DNA of 7,628 nt from Candidatus Huberarchaeum crystalense (lineage in GTDB: Archaea; Huberarchaeota; Huberarchaeia; Huberarchaeales; Huberarchaeaceae): the NCBI GenBank assembly GCA_002789275.1, contig PFSX01000074.1, positions 1-7,628 on the forward strand. The letters are read 5' to 3'. A program made the translations under genes and the position numbers. Positions 1 to 6,894 of the stretch are shown one piece after another. Each line of letters starts with the position of its first letter. Position 1 is the stretch's first letter. The notes beneath the pieces were generated by a model. It saw nothing but the letters and a program-made list of their open reading frames with translations. It did no database searches and was not told the origin of the DNA.

Positions 1-1335
1 GAATTTGATGAGGTTGCTATGATGTCTCCTGGTGAAGATTGTAGTATAACCCTAAAAAAAGATATTTCAAAGTTTTTTCCTAATTATTGGTATGTACACG
101 ATACTAATTTTGGTTCTAACTCTGGTTTTCATAAATCTGTTAGAATTCCTATGTATTATTTATATGGTGATTCACACATAGTACTACCTATAATTTCTGT
201 TCAAACAATAGAACCTACTGATAATAGATGCGAGGATTCAAATTTCTTTTCTTCTGTAAAAATAAATATAACTAATAATAATACTCAAAATATAAGTGTA
301 CAAGTTTTATCTGCATCATATACTCATTATTATGCAGGAACACTTACAACCTCAGATACTTTTGGAATTGGAAGGTTACCTTATGATTTAAATAAAAAAA
401 TATTAAATATAACACCAGGCAGTTCAGTAATAGAATATGCTAATAAAACTACTGGCGGGAGCGAAGATAAAAGTAATATAGATACTCGCACTGTTTTTTG
501 GATTGGTAGATATATACAAACTGGTCTTATAGATAATAATGGAGAAAAGATTTCTTCAATATTTCATAGAATACATCCAGTAGTGGCATATATTACAAAG
601 CCTTTTGTATATATTCAAGGATGTTATTCTGAAATGTTTGCTTATTCAGACGGTACTCCTGGATATAGATTAAGTTGCACTCTTTCAAATCCAGATTTTT
701 ATTGGGGAATAGGAAACTCATATCGCTGTAAATCTTGCAGTAGTGTTTCTACTATAAATAACACAGCTAATAGTCAATGGCATGTTATAATAACAGGTAA
801 AAATGTTGATGGAAGCACAAGCACTAGACTTGACAAAACAGAAGACATCGGGGTAAATATTCCTTGTGGTACTAAAATAACAAAAAAAATAGAAAAAGAA
901 ATACCTATTTCAGAATTAGCTACAGCAGAGGGGGTAGATACAGTAAATATTATTACTTTATCCGATGGAAAAAAAGATACTCAAACACAACAATTTTATA
1001 GTGTAAAGAACTTTCTTTTTCCAATCGGGGATAAATTTGAAATGTGTACTAGTATGAGTGAGGCATATATTAGATTTAGTGCTGCTAATATTGATTATAA
1101 ATCGCAAAGCGCCACAATTGATTGTATGAGTGGAGCAAACTGCGCGCAAACCAATATTTTTGATATTCCTTTGTGGGGATCTCTTGTTGGAACTGTTCAT
1201 GCAAAAGGGTTGACAGGAGGTACTAATGGTGCTACATACACACTACGTGTAAAGGGAGAAATTCCATTAGGCACTAGTAAGCGCACAGATAAAAAGGAAA
1301 TAACTATTACAAAGAATGATTATGTGTGTGGTCAG
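1..1335 (+). other. N-terminal ectodomain region of the giant protein, no recognised family
   Basis: This part encodes about 445 residues of alternating hydrophobic and polar segments typical of beta-sandwich surface domains, with few cysteines compared with the rest. Sequons cluster near 260-300, where NIT, NNT and NIS follow closely. I see no family signature. The Cys pairs near 625-750 (for example YRCKSCSS at about 721-744) may form local disulfides. The region probably holds several Ig-like domains, but that is inference from composition only. Confidence 0.4.
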
Positions 1336-4300
1336 AATATAATGGTAACTCGTTTTTGGCCTAATACTTCTTGCGAAGTAGGAAAACCAATTAAATTTAC
1401 AGCTGAATTACGGTCAACTAGTAGCAATAAAATAAGCGAGAAGTTTTATAATCAATTTAAAATTGGAAGTCTATACAGTGAGCATTTATATTTAACAGAG
1501 AATCAATTTCAAAACTTAACAAACTACAACTTAACATATATTGATTATAATTGGATACCATCATCAGCAGGACCATATTCTGCTTGTATTATTGCAGATA
1601 GCAATAACAACATAATAAAAGAAACAGACGAATCTGATAATCGTGCGTGTTCTACTTTTTATTGCACTGGATTTTTAGGCTTTGTAGATAAATCAGTGGA
1701 TAAGATAACAGCTGAACCGCACCAATTAATAAAATATACAATTCCTTATGGAAATATTAAGGGGGGGGTTAATTTAACAAACGTAAAAATTAGTGATACT
1801 TTGCCAGCAGGAACTACTTATGTTAATTCATCTCCAGAAGGCATAATGAGAAATAATGTTATTACATGGAATCTTGGAAATCTTGAGGCAGGAGATGGAG
1901 GTACACTTAGTTTAATACTAAATATATCAACTTGTTATACAAAAGGTACAATAATTCCAAATTCAGCTAAACTCACAGCAGGAGATAATATGGGAAATTC
2001 TTATTCTACAGATTCCCCTTCTGTTTCTACTAGAATTGTTTGTTCTAAAGACACTGATAATGATGGTCTTTGTGATGTATGTGATCTTGTTTTTTGTGGA
2101 AATGGTGGGTGTGATGCAGGCGAAACTTGTGCTACTTGTCCTTTTGATTGTGCTTGTGTTTCTCCAGATGTTTGTTGTGGATCTGGATCTAGTGCAAAAT
2201 GTTTTACTCTTGCTTGTATTTCAAATTCAGATTGTAGATACCTCGATGCTGCGTGTAGAAAGTATAGTTGTGTGTTTGGAGGCACATGTAATGCAAAATG
2301 CAATATTTCCTCAGAAATAACACATTGTAATAATAGTACTAAAGATGGTTGTTGTCCTCCTGGTTGCACGACTGCAAATGATGCTGATTGCCTTGCTACT
2401 TGTGGAAATGGTATTTGTGATAAACTGAGTGAAAATTGTAATAATTGCCCTAGAGATTGTGGTTGTAATGCTACTTATGAATATTGTAGTAAAAAAGGTG
2501 TTTGTGAACCATTGTGTGGAGATGGTAGGTGTGATAGGGGTAGTGGTGAAAATGAAATTTCTTGTTGTATAGATTGCTCTTGTTCTGCAAACCTCTGTTT
2601 AGGATCAACATATATAACTCATAATTGCCCTTTTAAAAATGGTCTTGGTGGGTGTGCAACTAATCATGATGATTGTAGTGATTGCTCTTGTTCTTGTGGG
2701 GGATATAATCGCACAGAAAAACCGTCTGATGGTTCTTGCAATGATAAAAAAGATAATAATTGTGATGGAGAGTGTGATTATGATACATCTGGTGGATGTA
2801 TAAAAGGAGATAAAGGATGTTCTATTGAAATAACTAACATAGCAGTATCTGCGTCAACTGTTTGCCCTGGTGAATATGTTTATGTTAACTGCACTTCTTC
2901 TGTTCCAAATGTAAATAGTGTTGAGGTATCTGTTGATGGAGATTCTACAAAGTGTAGTTGGACAGCATGGAATGGAAATAAAGCAAACTTTAGGTGTTAT
3001 GTAAGCGAGACCACAAAAACACAAACAATAAACTGCGCAGTAAATACAAACAAGTCATATAAACAAGGATCAGATAAAAACCAAACAATTACAGTAGGAG
3101 GACAGGTGTGCTGTTCAGATTATAAAACAAGTGCTGTTTGTGGTAATGACAACAAATGTGAATGGTGTCATACATGTAAAGGAACAAAATATAGCGGGGG
3201 TGGTGATAGATGTATAAGTAAAGGTAATTGTATTTTTTCTTGCAACAAAAGAATGTGTAGTGCAACTTGTGATGCAGCACAAGGTGGTTGTGGTCAGGTT
3301 TATGACTATACTGTTTGGGATAGTTGTAAAAATAATACTGTAAAAGAAGGAACAAGATATTGTAATATTACAACTTGTGATAGTAATTCTTGCTCTTGCA
3401 AATATGACTCTGCTGGGGTGTGTGATGTTGCATCTGAAACTCTTTCTTGCGATTCTGATTCAGTATGTGTAGGAGGACAATGTAAAAAAGACACAGATAA
3501 AGATGGAGTTCCTGATGACTCTGATAATTGTATATATGTATCAAATCCAGATCAAAATGATTCTGATAATGATGGTGTTGGTAATGCATGTGATAATTGT
3601 AGATATGTCCTTAATTCAAACCAAAAAGACACAGATAATGATTGTTCTCGTCCACCATATGTATACTGTCCTTTGTGTGGAGATATGTGTGATTCAGAAA
3701 ATATATGTTCTTGTTATACTTGTACAGAATGTACTAATATGCTTTGGAATGAAAGTTGTAAAATTGTTCTTTTAAAAGTAAATTTGCAACCCGCAGCTTC
3801 TTGTATTACAGGTCCAACAGGAATATACTCTGCAGATTTATCTTTGATTTTTGATTCAAAGAGATTTGACTGCCAAAACCACTCAATAATAGGTAGTGGA
3901 AAAGGAAATGGAATTGAATTAAAGGGTAATGAGGGTGTTGGTGGAAATAATTTAATTGAAAATTGCATAATTGAAAACTTTGAAAAAGGAATTAGTGTGA
4001 CAAATTCAAACACCAATGTTTTTTATAATAATCAAATACAAAATAATAAGATAGTTGGAATTGAAATCGACACTTCTTCAAAAAACAACACCTTACATTA
4101 TAATGTTATTTGCAATAATACGAGAGATATTTTAGATAGAGGTATTAATAATAAAGGATTAGAAAATTATTGTTCTGTTTTTGGTAATTGGAATGATGTT
4201 GGCGGAGCTTATAAATTAGGGTGCAGCCACAAATGTATTGAAAAGTATTGTGTAGATGCTGATAATGATGGATATTTTGCTGTTTCTTGTGGGGGAGATG

Positions 4301-6894
4301 ACTGCGATGATAACAATTCATCAATTAATCCAAGAGTATCAGAAAAATGCAATACATCTATAGATGAGAATTGTAATGGTCTAATAGATGAAGAGGGTTG
4401 TATGAATATTTCTGATTGTATAGATGAAGACAGAGATGGATTTGTTAGTTGTACTTATTGTGCTAATTGTTCTACTTGTAATATGAGTAAATGCGATTGC
4501 AATGACAACAATCCACATATTAGCCCGAGTCAAAAAGAAATTTGTAATGATGGTATTGATAATAATTGTAATGGCCTTATTGATGAAAACACATTAGATA
4601 ACCCCTGTGTCAATTCTCAAACTATTTGTATTGATTCAAGTGGTGATAGATATTATAGATATACAAAAGGAGATCCTTTGGTTTGTCAAGAAATGGGGGA
4701 GGATTGTGATGATACAAGGGCAGATATTGGTCCAAACCAGGGAGAAATTTGTGATGATGGTATTGATAATAATTGCGATACTTTGATTGATTTAGATGAC
4801 CCAGAATGCCAGTGTAAAGATGAAGACAAAGACGGCTTTTTTGCATGTTCGCCCCTTTGCTTGCTTATAACAACAAAATGTGATTGCAATGATAAAAATG
4901 CTAATATTAATCCAAATGCAACTGAGATCTGCAATGGAATTGATGATAATTGTGATGGCTCTATTGATACTGGTTGTCCTTGTTCGCCTGTAGGTATTAC
5001 TCAAATATGTAGTAAAAATGTTGGTATTTGTAAAGAAGGAAATCAAATATGCCAGAGCGATTATACGTGGGGTGAGTGTGATGGTGTGTTGCCTATGGAA
5101 GAAATTCCTGATAATGGTATTGATGAAGATTGTGATGGACAAGATTTAATAACTAAAAAAGAAAAGAGCGAGGGTGGGGGTTTAAGCAGACCAGTATCTT
5201 TTCATAAGATAGGCAAAATTCAATATATATTTACTCCTGTTGATATATCTAAAATTTGCTTAAGAGAAACAATATGTATTACTTTTATTGATGTAGATGA
5301 AGTTTCTGTTTCAGATAATGTTAGATTGTTAGGTGTTAGTTCAAACAACAAATTTTGTTTTAAAGTTGAAAATATAGGGGTTCAATCTATTCAAATGAAA
5401 AAGCTCGGTTATATGCCTGTCTATGAATCATTAAGTGTCATAGATTGTAAAAAGTGTGGAGATGGTGTTTGCTCTTCAGAAACAGGAGAAAACTCAATAA
5501 CATGTTGTGAAGATTGTGGTTCAAAATGCGGAGACGAAGTTTGTAATTGTAATGAAAACAATCAGACTTGTGTAAAAGATTGTAATCCTTGCTCAGAATA
5601 TGGGTGTGGAGATGGTGTTTGCGGGGCAGAGTGTGGAGAAACATCTGAAACTTGTATAGAAGATTGCGGAAAACCCGTCCTTCTTGTTAAAGATTGCACT
5701 TGTGACTTTACATCTCCAAATTGGCACACACCCATTTTAGCAATATTATCATTAATTTTAATATTTTTAACTTACTCTTTTACAGCACTTAAAAACCGTT
5801 GCCCTTTATCTGAGAAATCTGACGAAAATACATTAAAAAATTATCTTTCTAAAGCCCTTATAGAACAAGGAACAGAATACAAATTGCCCCAAAACATCTT
5901 ATCAACAAAATATTCACTAACTTCTTTACTTCCAGTACTGCTTTTAAAAGGTTGGACAAATAATCAAATCACTAATGCTATTAAAAGTATAGAGCAATAT
6001 AAAAATGACTATATTCAACTGATTGCTGGCATTATTGTTTTTGCAATTTCGGTTGGTTTAACTTATCTTGCATACAATGGAAAATTAGTTATTTACCCAT
6101 TCACAATGCTTTGCGATGCTTGTTTGCTTTTTTACCTTGTTCCATCACTTTTGTCAATTGTTTTGGTTTATTTGGCTTCAAACCAAATTTATCGCATTCC
6201 AAATAAAAACAATTCAGAACAAGATGTTTTAAGCAATTATTTAGCAAAAGCACTAAAATCCCAAGAACAAGACACACTCAGTTCTACATATTCAAATAAA
6301 GAATTATTGTCAAAAATAAAAACCATGCAGTTTGACAAACAGTTATTAAGCGACATATTTTCAAGAATTAAAAATATGTTTTCTCATATTTTGAGCGTGT
6401 TAAAAAATACAGCTTTTCCCCGATTTTCAGAAGAACAACTGCTTCCACTTGCTATATATAAAGGATGGACAAAAGCAGAATTTAATAAGGCAAAACTATC
6501 GGTTATTAAGCCACAATATGATTTTATACAACTAATCATAACAATAATTACAGCAATGGTTTTAGTATGTGTTTTAATTTTTATAGGTTGTTGTAAATCT
6601 CTTGTTTTGCCGTGGATGATTGTTTTGCTGTCTGGCGCGCATATTTTCTACAAGATTTTACAAAACAAAAAACTTGAAGAAATGCCAATTAGCAGTGATT
6701 TGCAAGTTAATGTTTCTAAAATTTTAGAAATTTCTGTGAAGATATTAGAGAGCAAACAAATATTTGTTCAACAAAAAGAGTTATTACCAGAAAAAATTGA
6801 ATATCAGGGACAACAATTTTGGAGAGTTCTGACAAAAGATAAAAACCACGAAGTCATACTTGATTTAAAAGGAAAAGTGTTGAGAGTTATTTAA
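1..6894 (+). CDS. Giant modular Cys-rich surface protein with five C-terminal membrane helices (5' partial)
   Basis: The frame is open from base 1 to the TAA at 6892-6894, giving at least 2297 residues. The first ATG (19) follows GAGG at 10-13, but the frame stays open before it and no signal peptide follows it, so I place the true start upstream. Visible domains, in order, are an unassigned beta-rich region, CARDB-like and DUF11-like sandwiches, type 3 calcium repeats, CGDGxC cysteine repeats, a NosD-like beta-helix, MopE-type repeats, more CGDGxC repeats, then five hydrophobic helices. More than 100 cysteines lie between 2041 and 5700, and more than 20 N-x-S/T sequons are scattered through the ectodomain. 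Both suggest an exported, disulfide-rich, probably glycosylated protein. Predicted topology is N-terminus outside and C-terminus inside. The domain families suggest adhesion or a cell-surface scaffold. No enzymatic motif was recognised and no substrate can be named. Confidence 0.93.
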   Translation, partial: EFDEVAMMSPGEDCSITLKKDISKFFPNYWYVHDTNFGSNSGFHKSVRIPMYYLYGDSHIVLPIISVQTIEPTDNRCEDSNFFSSVKINITNNNTQNISVQVLSASYTHYYAGTLTTSDTFGIGRLPYDLNKKILNITPGSSVIEYANKTTGGSEDKSNIDTRTVFWIGRYIQTGLIDNNGEKISSIFHRIHPVVAYITKPFVYIQGCYSEMFAYSDGTPGYRLSCTLSNPDFYWGIGNSYRCKSCSSVSTINNTANSQWHVIITGKNVDGSTSTRLDKTEDIGVNIPCGTKITKKIEKEIPISELATAEGVDTVNIITLSDGKKDTQTQQFYSVKNFLFPIGDKFEMCTSMSEAYIRFSAANIDYKSQSATIDCMSGANCAQTNIFDIPLWGSLVGTVHAKGLTGGTNGATYTLRVKGEIPLGTSKRTDKKEITITKNDYVCGQNIMVTRFWPNTSCEVGKPIKFTAELRSTSSNKISEKFYNQFKIGSLYSEHLYLTENQFQNLTNYNLTYIDYNWIPSSAGPYSACIIADSNNNIIKETDESDNRACSTFYCTGFLGFVDKSVDKITAEPHQLIKYTIPYGNIKGGVNLTNVKISDTLPAGTTYVNSSPEGIMRNNVITWNLGNLEAGDGGTLSLILNISTCYTKGTIIPNSAKLTAGDNMGNSYSTDSPSVSTRIVCSKDTDNDGLCDVCDLVFCGNGGCDAGETCATCPFDCACVSPDVCCGSGSSAKCFTLACISNSDCRYLDAACRKYSCVFGGTCNAKCNISSEITHCNNSTKDGCCPPGCTTANDADCLATCGNGICDKLSENCNNCPRDCGCNATYEYCSKKGVCEPLCGDGRCDRGSGENEISCCIDCSCSANLCLGSTYITHNCPFKNGLGGCATNHDDCSDCSCSCGGYNRTEKPSDGSCNDKKDNNCDGECDYDTSGGCIKGDKGCSIEITNIAVSASTVCPGEYVYVNCTSSVPNVNSVEVSVDGDSTKCSWTAWNGNKANFRCYVSETTKTQTINCAVNTNKSYKQGSDKNQTITVGGQVCCSDYKTSAVCGNDNKCEWCHTCKGTKYSGGGDRCISKGNCIFSCNKRMCSATCDAAQGGCGQVYDYTVWDSCKNNTVKEGTRYCNITTCDSNSCSCKYDSAGVCDVASETLSCDSDSVCVGGQCKKDTDKDGVPDDSDNCIYVSNPDQNDSDNDGVGNACDNCRYVLNSNQKDTDNDCSRPPYVYCPLCGDMCDSENICSCYTCTECTNMLWNESCKIVLLKVNLQPAASCITGPTGIYSADLSLIFDSKRFDCQNHSIIGSGKGNGIELKGNEGVGGNNLIENCIIENFEKGISVTNSNTNVFYNNQIQNNKIVGIEIDTSSKNNTLHYNVICNNTRDILDRGINNKGLENYCSVFGNWNDVGGAYKLGCSHKCIEKYCVDADNDGYFAVSCGGDDCDDNNSSINPRVSEKCNTSIDENCNGLIDEEGCMNISDCIDEDRDGFVSCTYCANCSTCNMSKCDCNDNNPHISPSQKEICNDGIDNNCNGLIDENTLDNPCVNSQTICIDSSGDRYYRYTKGDPLVCQEMGEDCDDTRADIGPNQGEICDDGIDNNCDTLIDLDDPECQCKDEDKDGFFACSPLCLLITTKCDCNDKNANINPNATEICNGIDDNCDGSIDTGCPCSPVGITQICSKNVGICKEGNQICQSDYTWGECDGVLPMEEIPDNGIDEDCDGQDLITKKEKSEGGGLSRPVSFHKIGKIQYIFTPVDISKICLRETICITFIDVDEVSVSDNVRLLGVSSNNKFCFKVENIGVQSIQMKKLGYMPVYESLSVIDCKKCGDGVCSSETGENSITCCEDCGSKCGDEVCNCNENNQTCVKDCNPCSEYGCGDGVCGAECGETSETCIEDCGKPVLLVKDCTCDFTSPNWHTPILAILSLILIFLTYSFTALKNRCPLSEKSDENTLKNYLSKALIEQGTEYKLPQNILSTKYSLTSLLPVLLLKGWTNNQITNAIKSIEQYKNDYIQLIAGIIVFAISVGLTYLAYNGKLVIYPFTMLCDACLLFYLVPSLLSIVLVYLASNQIYRIPNKNNSEQDVLSNYLAKALKSQEQDTLSSTYSNKELLSKIKTMQFDKQLLSDIFSRIKNMFSHILSVLKNTAFPRFSEEQLLPLAIYKGWTKAEFNKAKLSVIKPQYDFIQLIITIITAMVLVCVLIFIGCCKSLVLPWMIVLLSGAHIFYKILQNKKLEEMPISSDLQVNVSKILEISVKILESKQIFVQQKELLPEKIEYQGQQFWRVLTKDKNHEVILDLKGKVLRVI
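1336..1665 (+). other. CARDB-like (cell-adhesion-related) beta-sandwich domain
   Basis: The segment begins NIMVTRFWPNTSCEVGKPIK and ends with ACIIADSNNNIIKETDESDN followed by RACSTFYC. Strand-turn-strand order and an ending of the type 'A.D..n.i.E.dE.NN' are hallmarks of CARDB domains of archaeal and bacterial surface proteins. In CARDB the final motif is normally D-E-x-N-N; here it is DESDNRA, a close variant. The domain sits directly before a DUF11-like domain, a common pairing in such proteins. Assignment is by pattern recognition only. Confidence 0.6.
1684..2040 (+). other. DUF11-like (conserved repeat) beta-sandwich domain
   Basis: It opens VDKSVDKITAEPHQLIKYTI, continues LTNVKISDTLPAGTTYVNSS, and then has ITWNLGNLEAGDGGTLSLIL. 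The 'v.i.DtLPaGttyv', 'i.W.lGnL.aG.ggtl.l...v' order is the classic signature of DUF11 repeats found in surface-layer and adhesin proteins, so this call is fairly secure. There is a single copy. A run of eight G bases (1761-1768) lies inside it. The domain probably acts as a stalk or spacer. Confidence 0.8.
2041..2583 (+). repeat. Type 3 calcium loop followed by three CGDGxC cysteine repeats (cluster 1)
   Basis: A D-T-D-N-D-G-L-C-D-V-C-D loop at 2050-2085 has the acidic spacing of thrombospondin type 3 calcium repeats. It is followed by CGNGGCDAGE (2095-2157), CGNGICDKLSE (2401-2466) and CGDGRCDRGSGE (2515-2583). Each follows the plan CG(N/D)G-x-C...(G)E...C..(C/P)..DC. Between copies 1 and 2 are about 80 residues of other Cys-rich sequence. 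The repeat plan is widespread in secreted prokaryotic proteins. Its fold is presumably a small disulfide knot, and its function is unknown to me. Confidence 0.8.
2584..3480 (+). other. Cys-rich linker, NCDG half-motif, Ig-like segment and PSI-like Cys region
   Basis: At 2728-2799 a fragment CNDKKDNNCDGECDYD resembles the second half of a MopE-type repeat, an outlier far from the main array. From about 2818 to 3105 the segment CSIEITNIAVSASTVCPGEY and following reads as an Ig-like beta domain with its own disulfides. From about 3106 cysteine spacing resembles a PSI/plexin-type knot (CCSDYKTSAVCGNDNKCEWC). It is followed by more Cys-rich sequence up to the type 3 repeats. These sub-assignments are tentative. 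Confidence 0.45.
3490..3642 (+). repeat. Thrombospondin type 3 calcium-binding repeats
   Basis: The translation holds DTDKDGVPDDSDNCIYVSNP, then DQNDSDNDGVGNACDNC, then a final DTDND that stops short. The D-x-D-x-D-G loops, the NPDQ.D.D.DG.GdaCDNC order and the paired cysteines are diagnostic of type 3 repeats, which bind calcium and form rigid stalks in secreted proteins. The last loop reads DTDNDCSRPP, lacking the usual G after D, so the array appears truncated at its 3' end. Confidence 0.88.
3706..4233 (+). other. Cys-capped right-handed parallel beta-helix (NosD-like) domain
   Basis: A cysteine cluster at 3706-3762 with pattern C-x-C-x2-C-x2-C-T-N-x-L-x3-S-C-K precedes FDCQNHSIIGSG (3865-3900). 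It is followed by rungs such as GNNLIENCIIENFEKGISVT and NNQIQNNKIVGIEID. Regular Asn-rich rungs of about 22-24 residues with N-N-x-[IV] turns mark a parallel beta-helix of the NosD/pectate-lyase type. No catalytic residues for a carbohydrase are evident, so binding or scaffold use seems as likely as catalysis. The same cap and first rung occur in the adjacent gene starting at 7280. Confidence 0.82.
4246..5145 (+). repeat. Array of four MopE-type putative metal-binding repeats plus a partial fifth
   Basis: Full repeats run about 4246-4401, 4417-4608, 4627-4809 and 4813-4983. Each has a D-x-D-x-D-G-[YF] loop, a D-C-[DN]-D-x-x-x-x-I-x-P segment and an E-[IK]-C-N-x-[GS]-I-D-[DEN]-N-C-[ND]-G-x-I-D ending, the signature of the family Pfam names Cu-binding_MopE. 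The third copy has lost the first loop (DSSGDRYY). The last unit (4981-5145) starts instead with CSPVGITQICSKNVGICKEG and keeps only the NGIDEDCDGQD ending, a module often seen beside these repeats. The acidic loops look like calcium sites. The copper role of Methylococcus MopE should not be transferred automatically. Repeat 2 carries an extra cysteine insert (4450-4500). Confidence 0.88.
5146..5450 (+). other. Unassigned beta-rich domain between MopE array and second Cys cluster
   Basis: A charged, glycine-rich linker (KKEKSEGGG, 5152-5178) leads into about 90 residues with alternating hydrophobics, including ICITFIDVDEVSVSDNVRLL and FCFKVENIGVQSIQMKKLGY. It looks like a small Ig- or PEGA-like sandwich with a possible disulfide. 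I do not recognise the family. Confidence 0.35.
5455..5667 (+). repeat. Three further CGDGxC cysteine repeats (cluster 2)
   Basis: Copies lie at 5455-5520 (CGDGVCSSETGENS...CCEDC), 5527-5583 (CGDEVCNCNENNQTCVKDC) and 5605-5667 (CGDGVCGAECGETSETCIED). They share the plan of cluster 1 near 2095-2583. The first and third begin with the same 18 bases (5455-5472 and 5605-5622), exactly 150 bases apart. The cluster forms the membrane-proximal end of the ectodomain, about 20 residues before the first hydrophobic helix. Confidence 0.82.
5731..6669 (+). repeat. Duplicated membrane module: cytoplasmic KGWT helical domain plus TM hairpin, twice
   Basis: Predicted helices are TM1 5731-5790, TM2 6010-6081, TM3 about 6097-6180, TM4 6523-6594 and TM5 about 6595-6660. 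Between them are two related soluble parts. Copy A has TLKNYLSKALIEQ (from 5830), then LLPVLLLKGWTNNQITNAIK, then YIQLI. Copy B has VLSNYLAKALKSQ (from 6226), then LLPLAIYKGWTKAEFNKAKL, then FIQLI. Copy B has roughly 25 extra residues rich in K, L and F before its KGWT part. With TM1 leaving the ectodomain outside, both soluble parts would be cytoplasmic. The 'KGWT..x[IF]..A' pattern recalls small UBA-like helical motifs, but the family is not identified. Confidence 0.72.
6673..6891 (+). other. Cytoplasmic C-terminal tail with a PepSY-like ending
   Basis: After TM5 the chain ends with about 73 residues: a helical stretch (VSKILEISVKILESKQIFVQ), then EYQGQQFWRVLTKDKNHEVI and LDLKGKVLRVI. The 'qfWrV......evilDlkGkVlrv' strand-turn-strand order resembles the last half of PepSY-type domains. 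Here it would be on the cytoplasmic side by the topology above, which is unusual for PepSY. The resemblance is weak. Confidence 0.3.

Noticed and set aside
2001..2369. Antisense reading frame of 122 codons
   Set aside because: It lies fully inside the Cys-rich coding region, where repeated TGT, GAT and AAT codons keep the opposite strand free of stops. Its translation is low in complexity and matches no family I know.
3503..3775. Plus-strand frame 2 reading frame rich in Met, Ile and Val (also 2036-2320)
   Set aside because: These are shifted readings of the same GAT/TGT/AAT repeats in the giant gene; the real frame shows clear type 3 and Cys repeats.
4246..5145. Direct assignment of copper binding from the MopE family name
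   Set aside because: The repeats show acidic calcium-like loops and disulfide cysteines. The copper site of Methylococcus MopE is not shown to reside in this motif, so I call them only putative metal-binding repeats.
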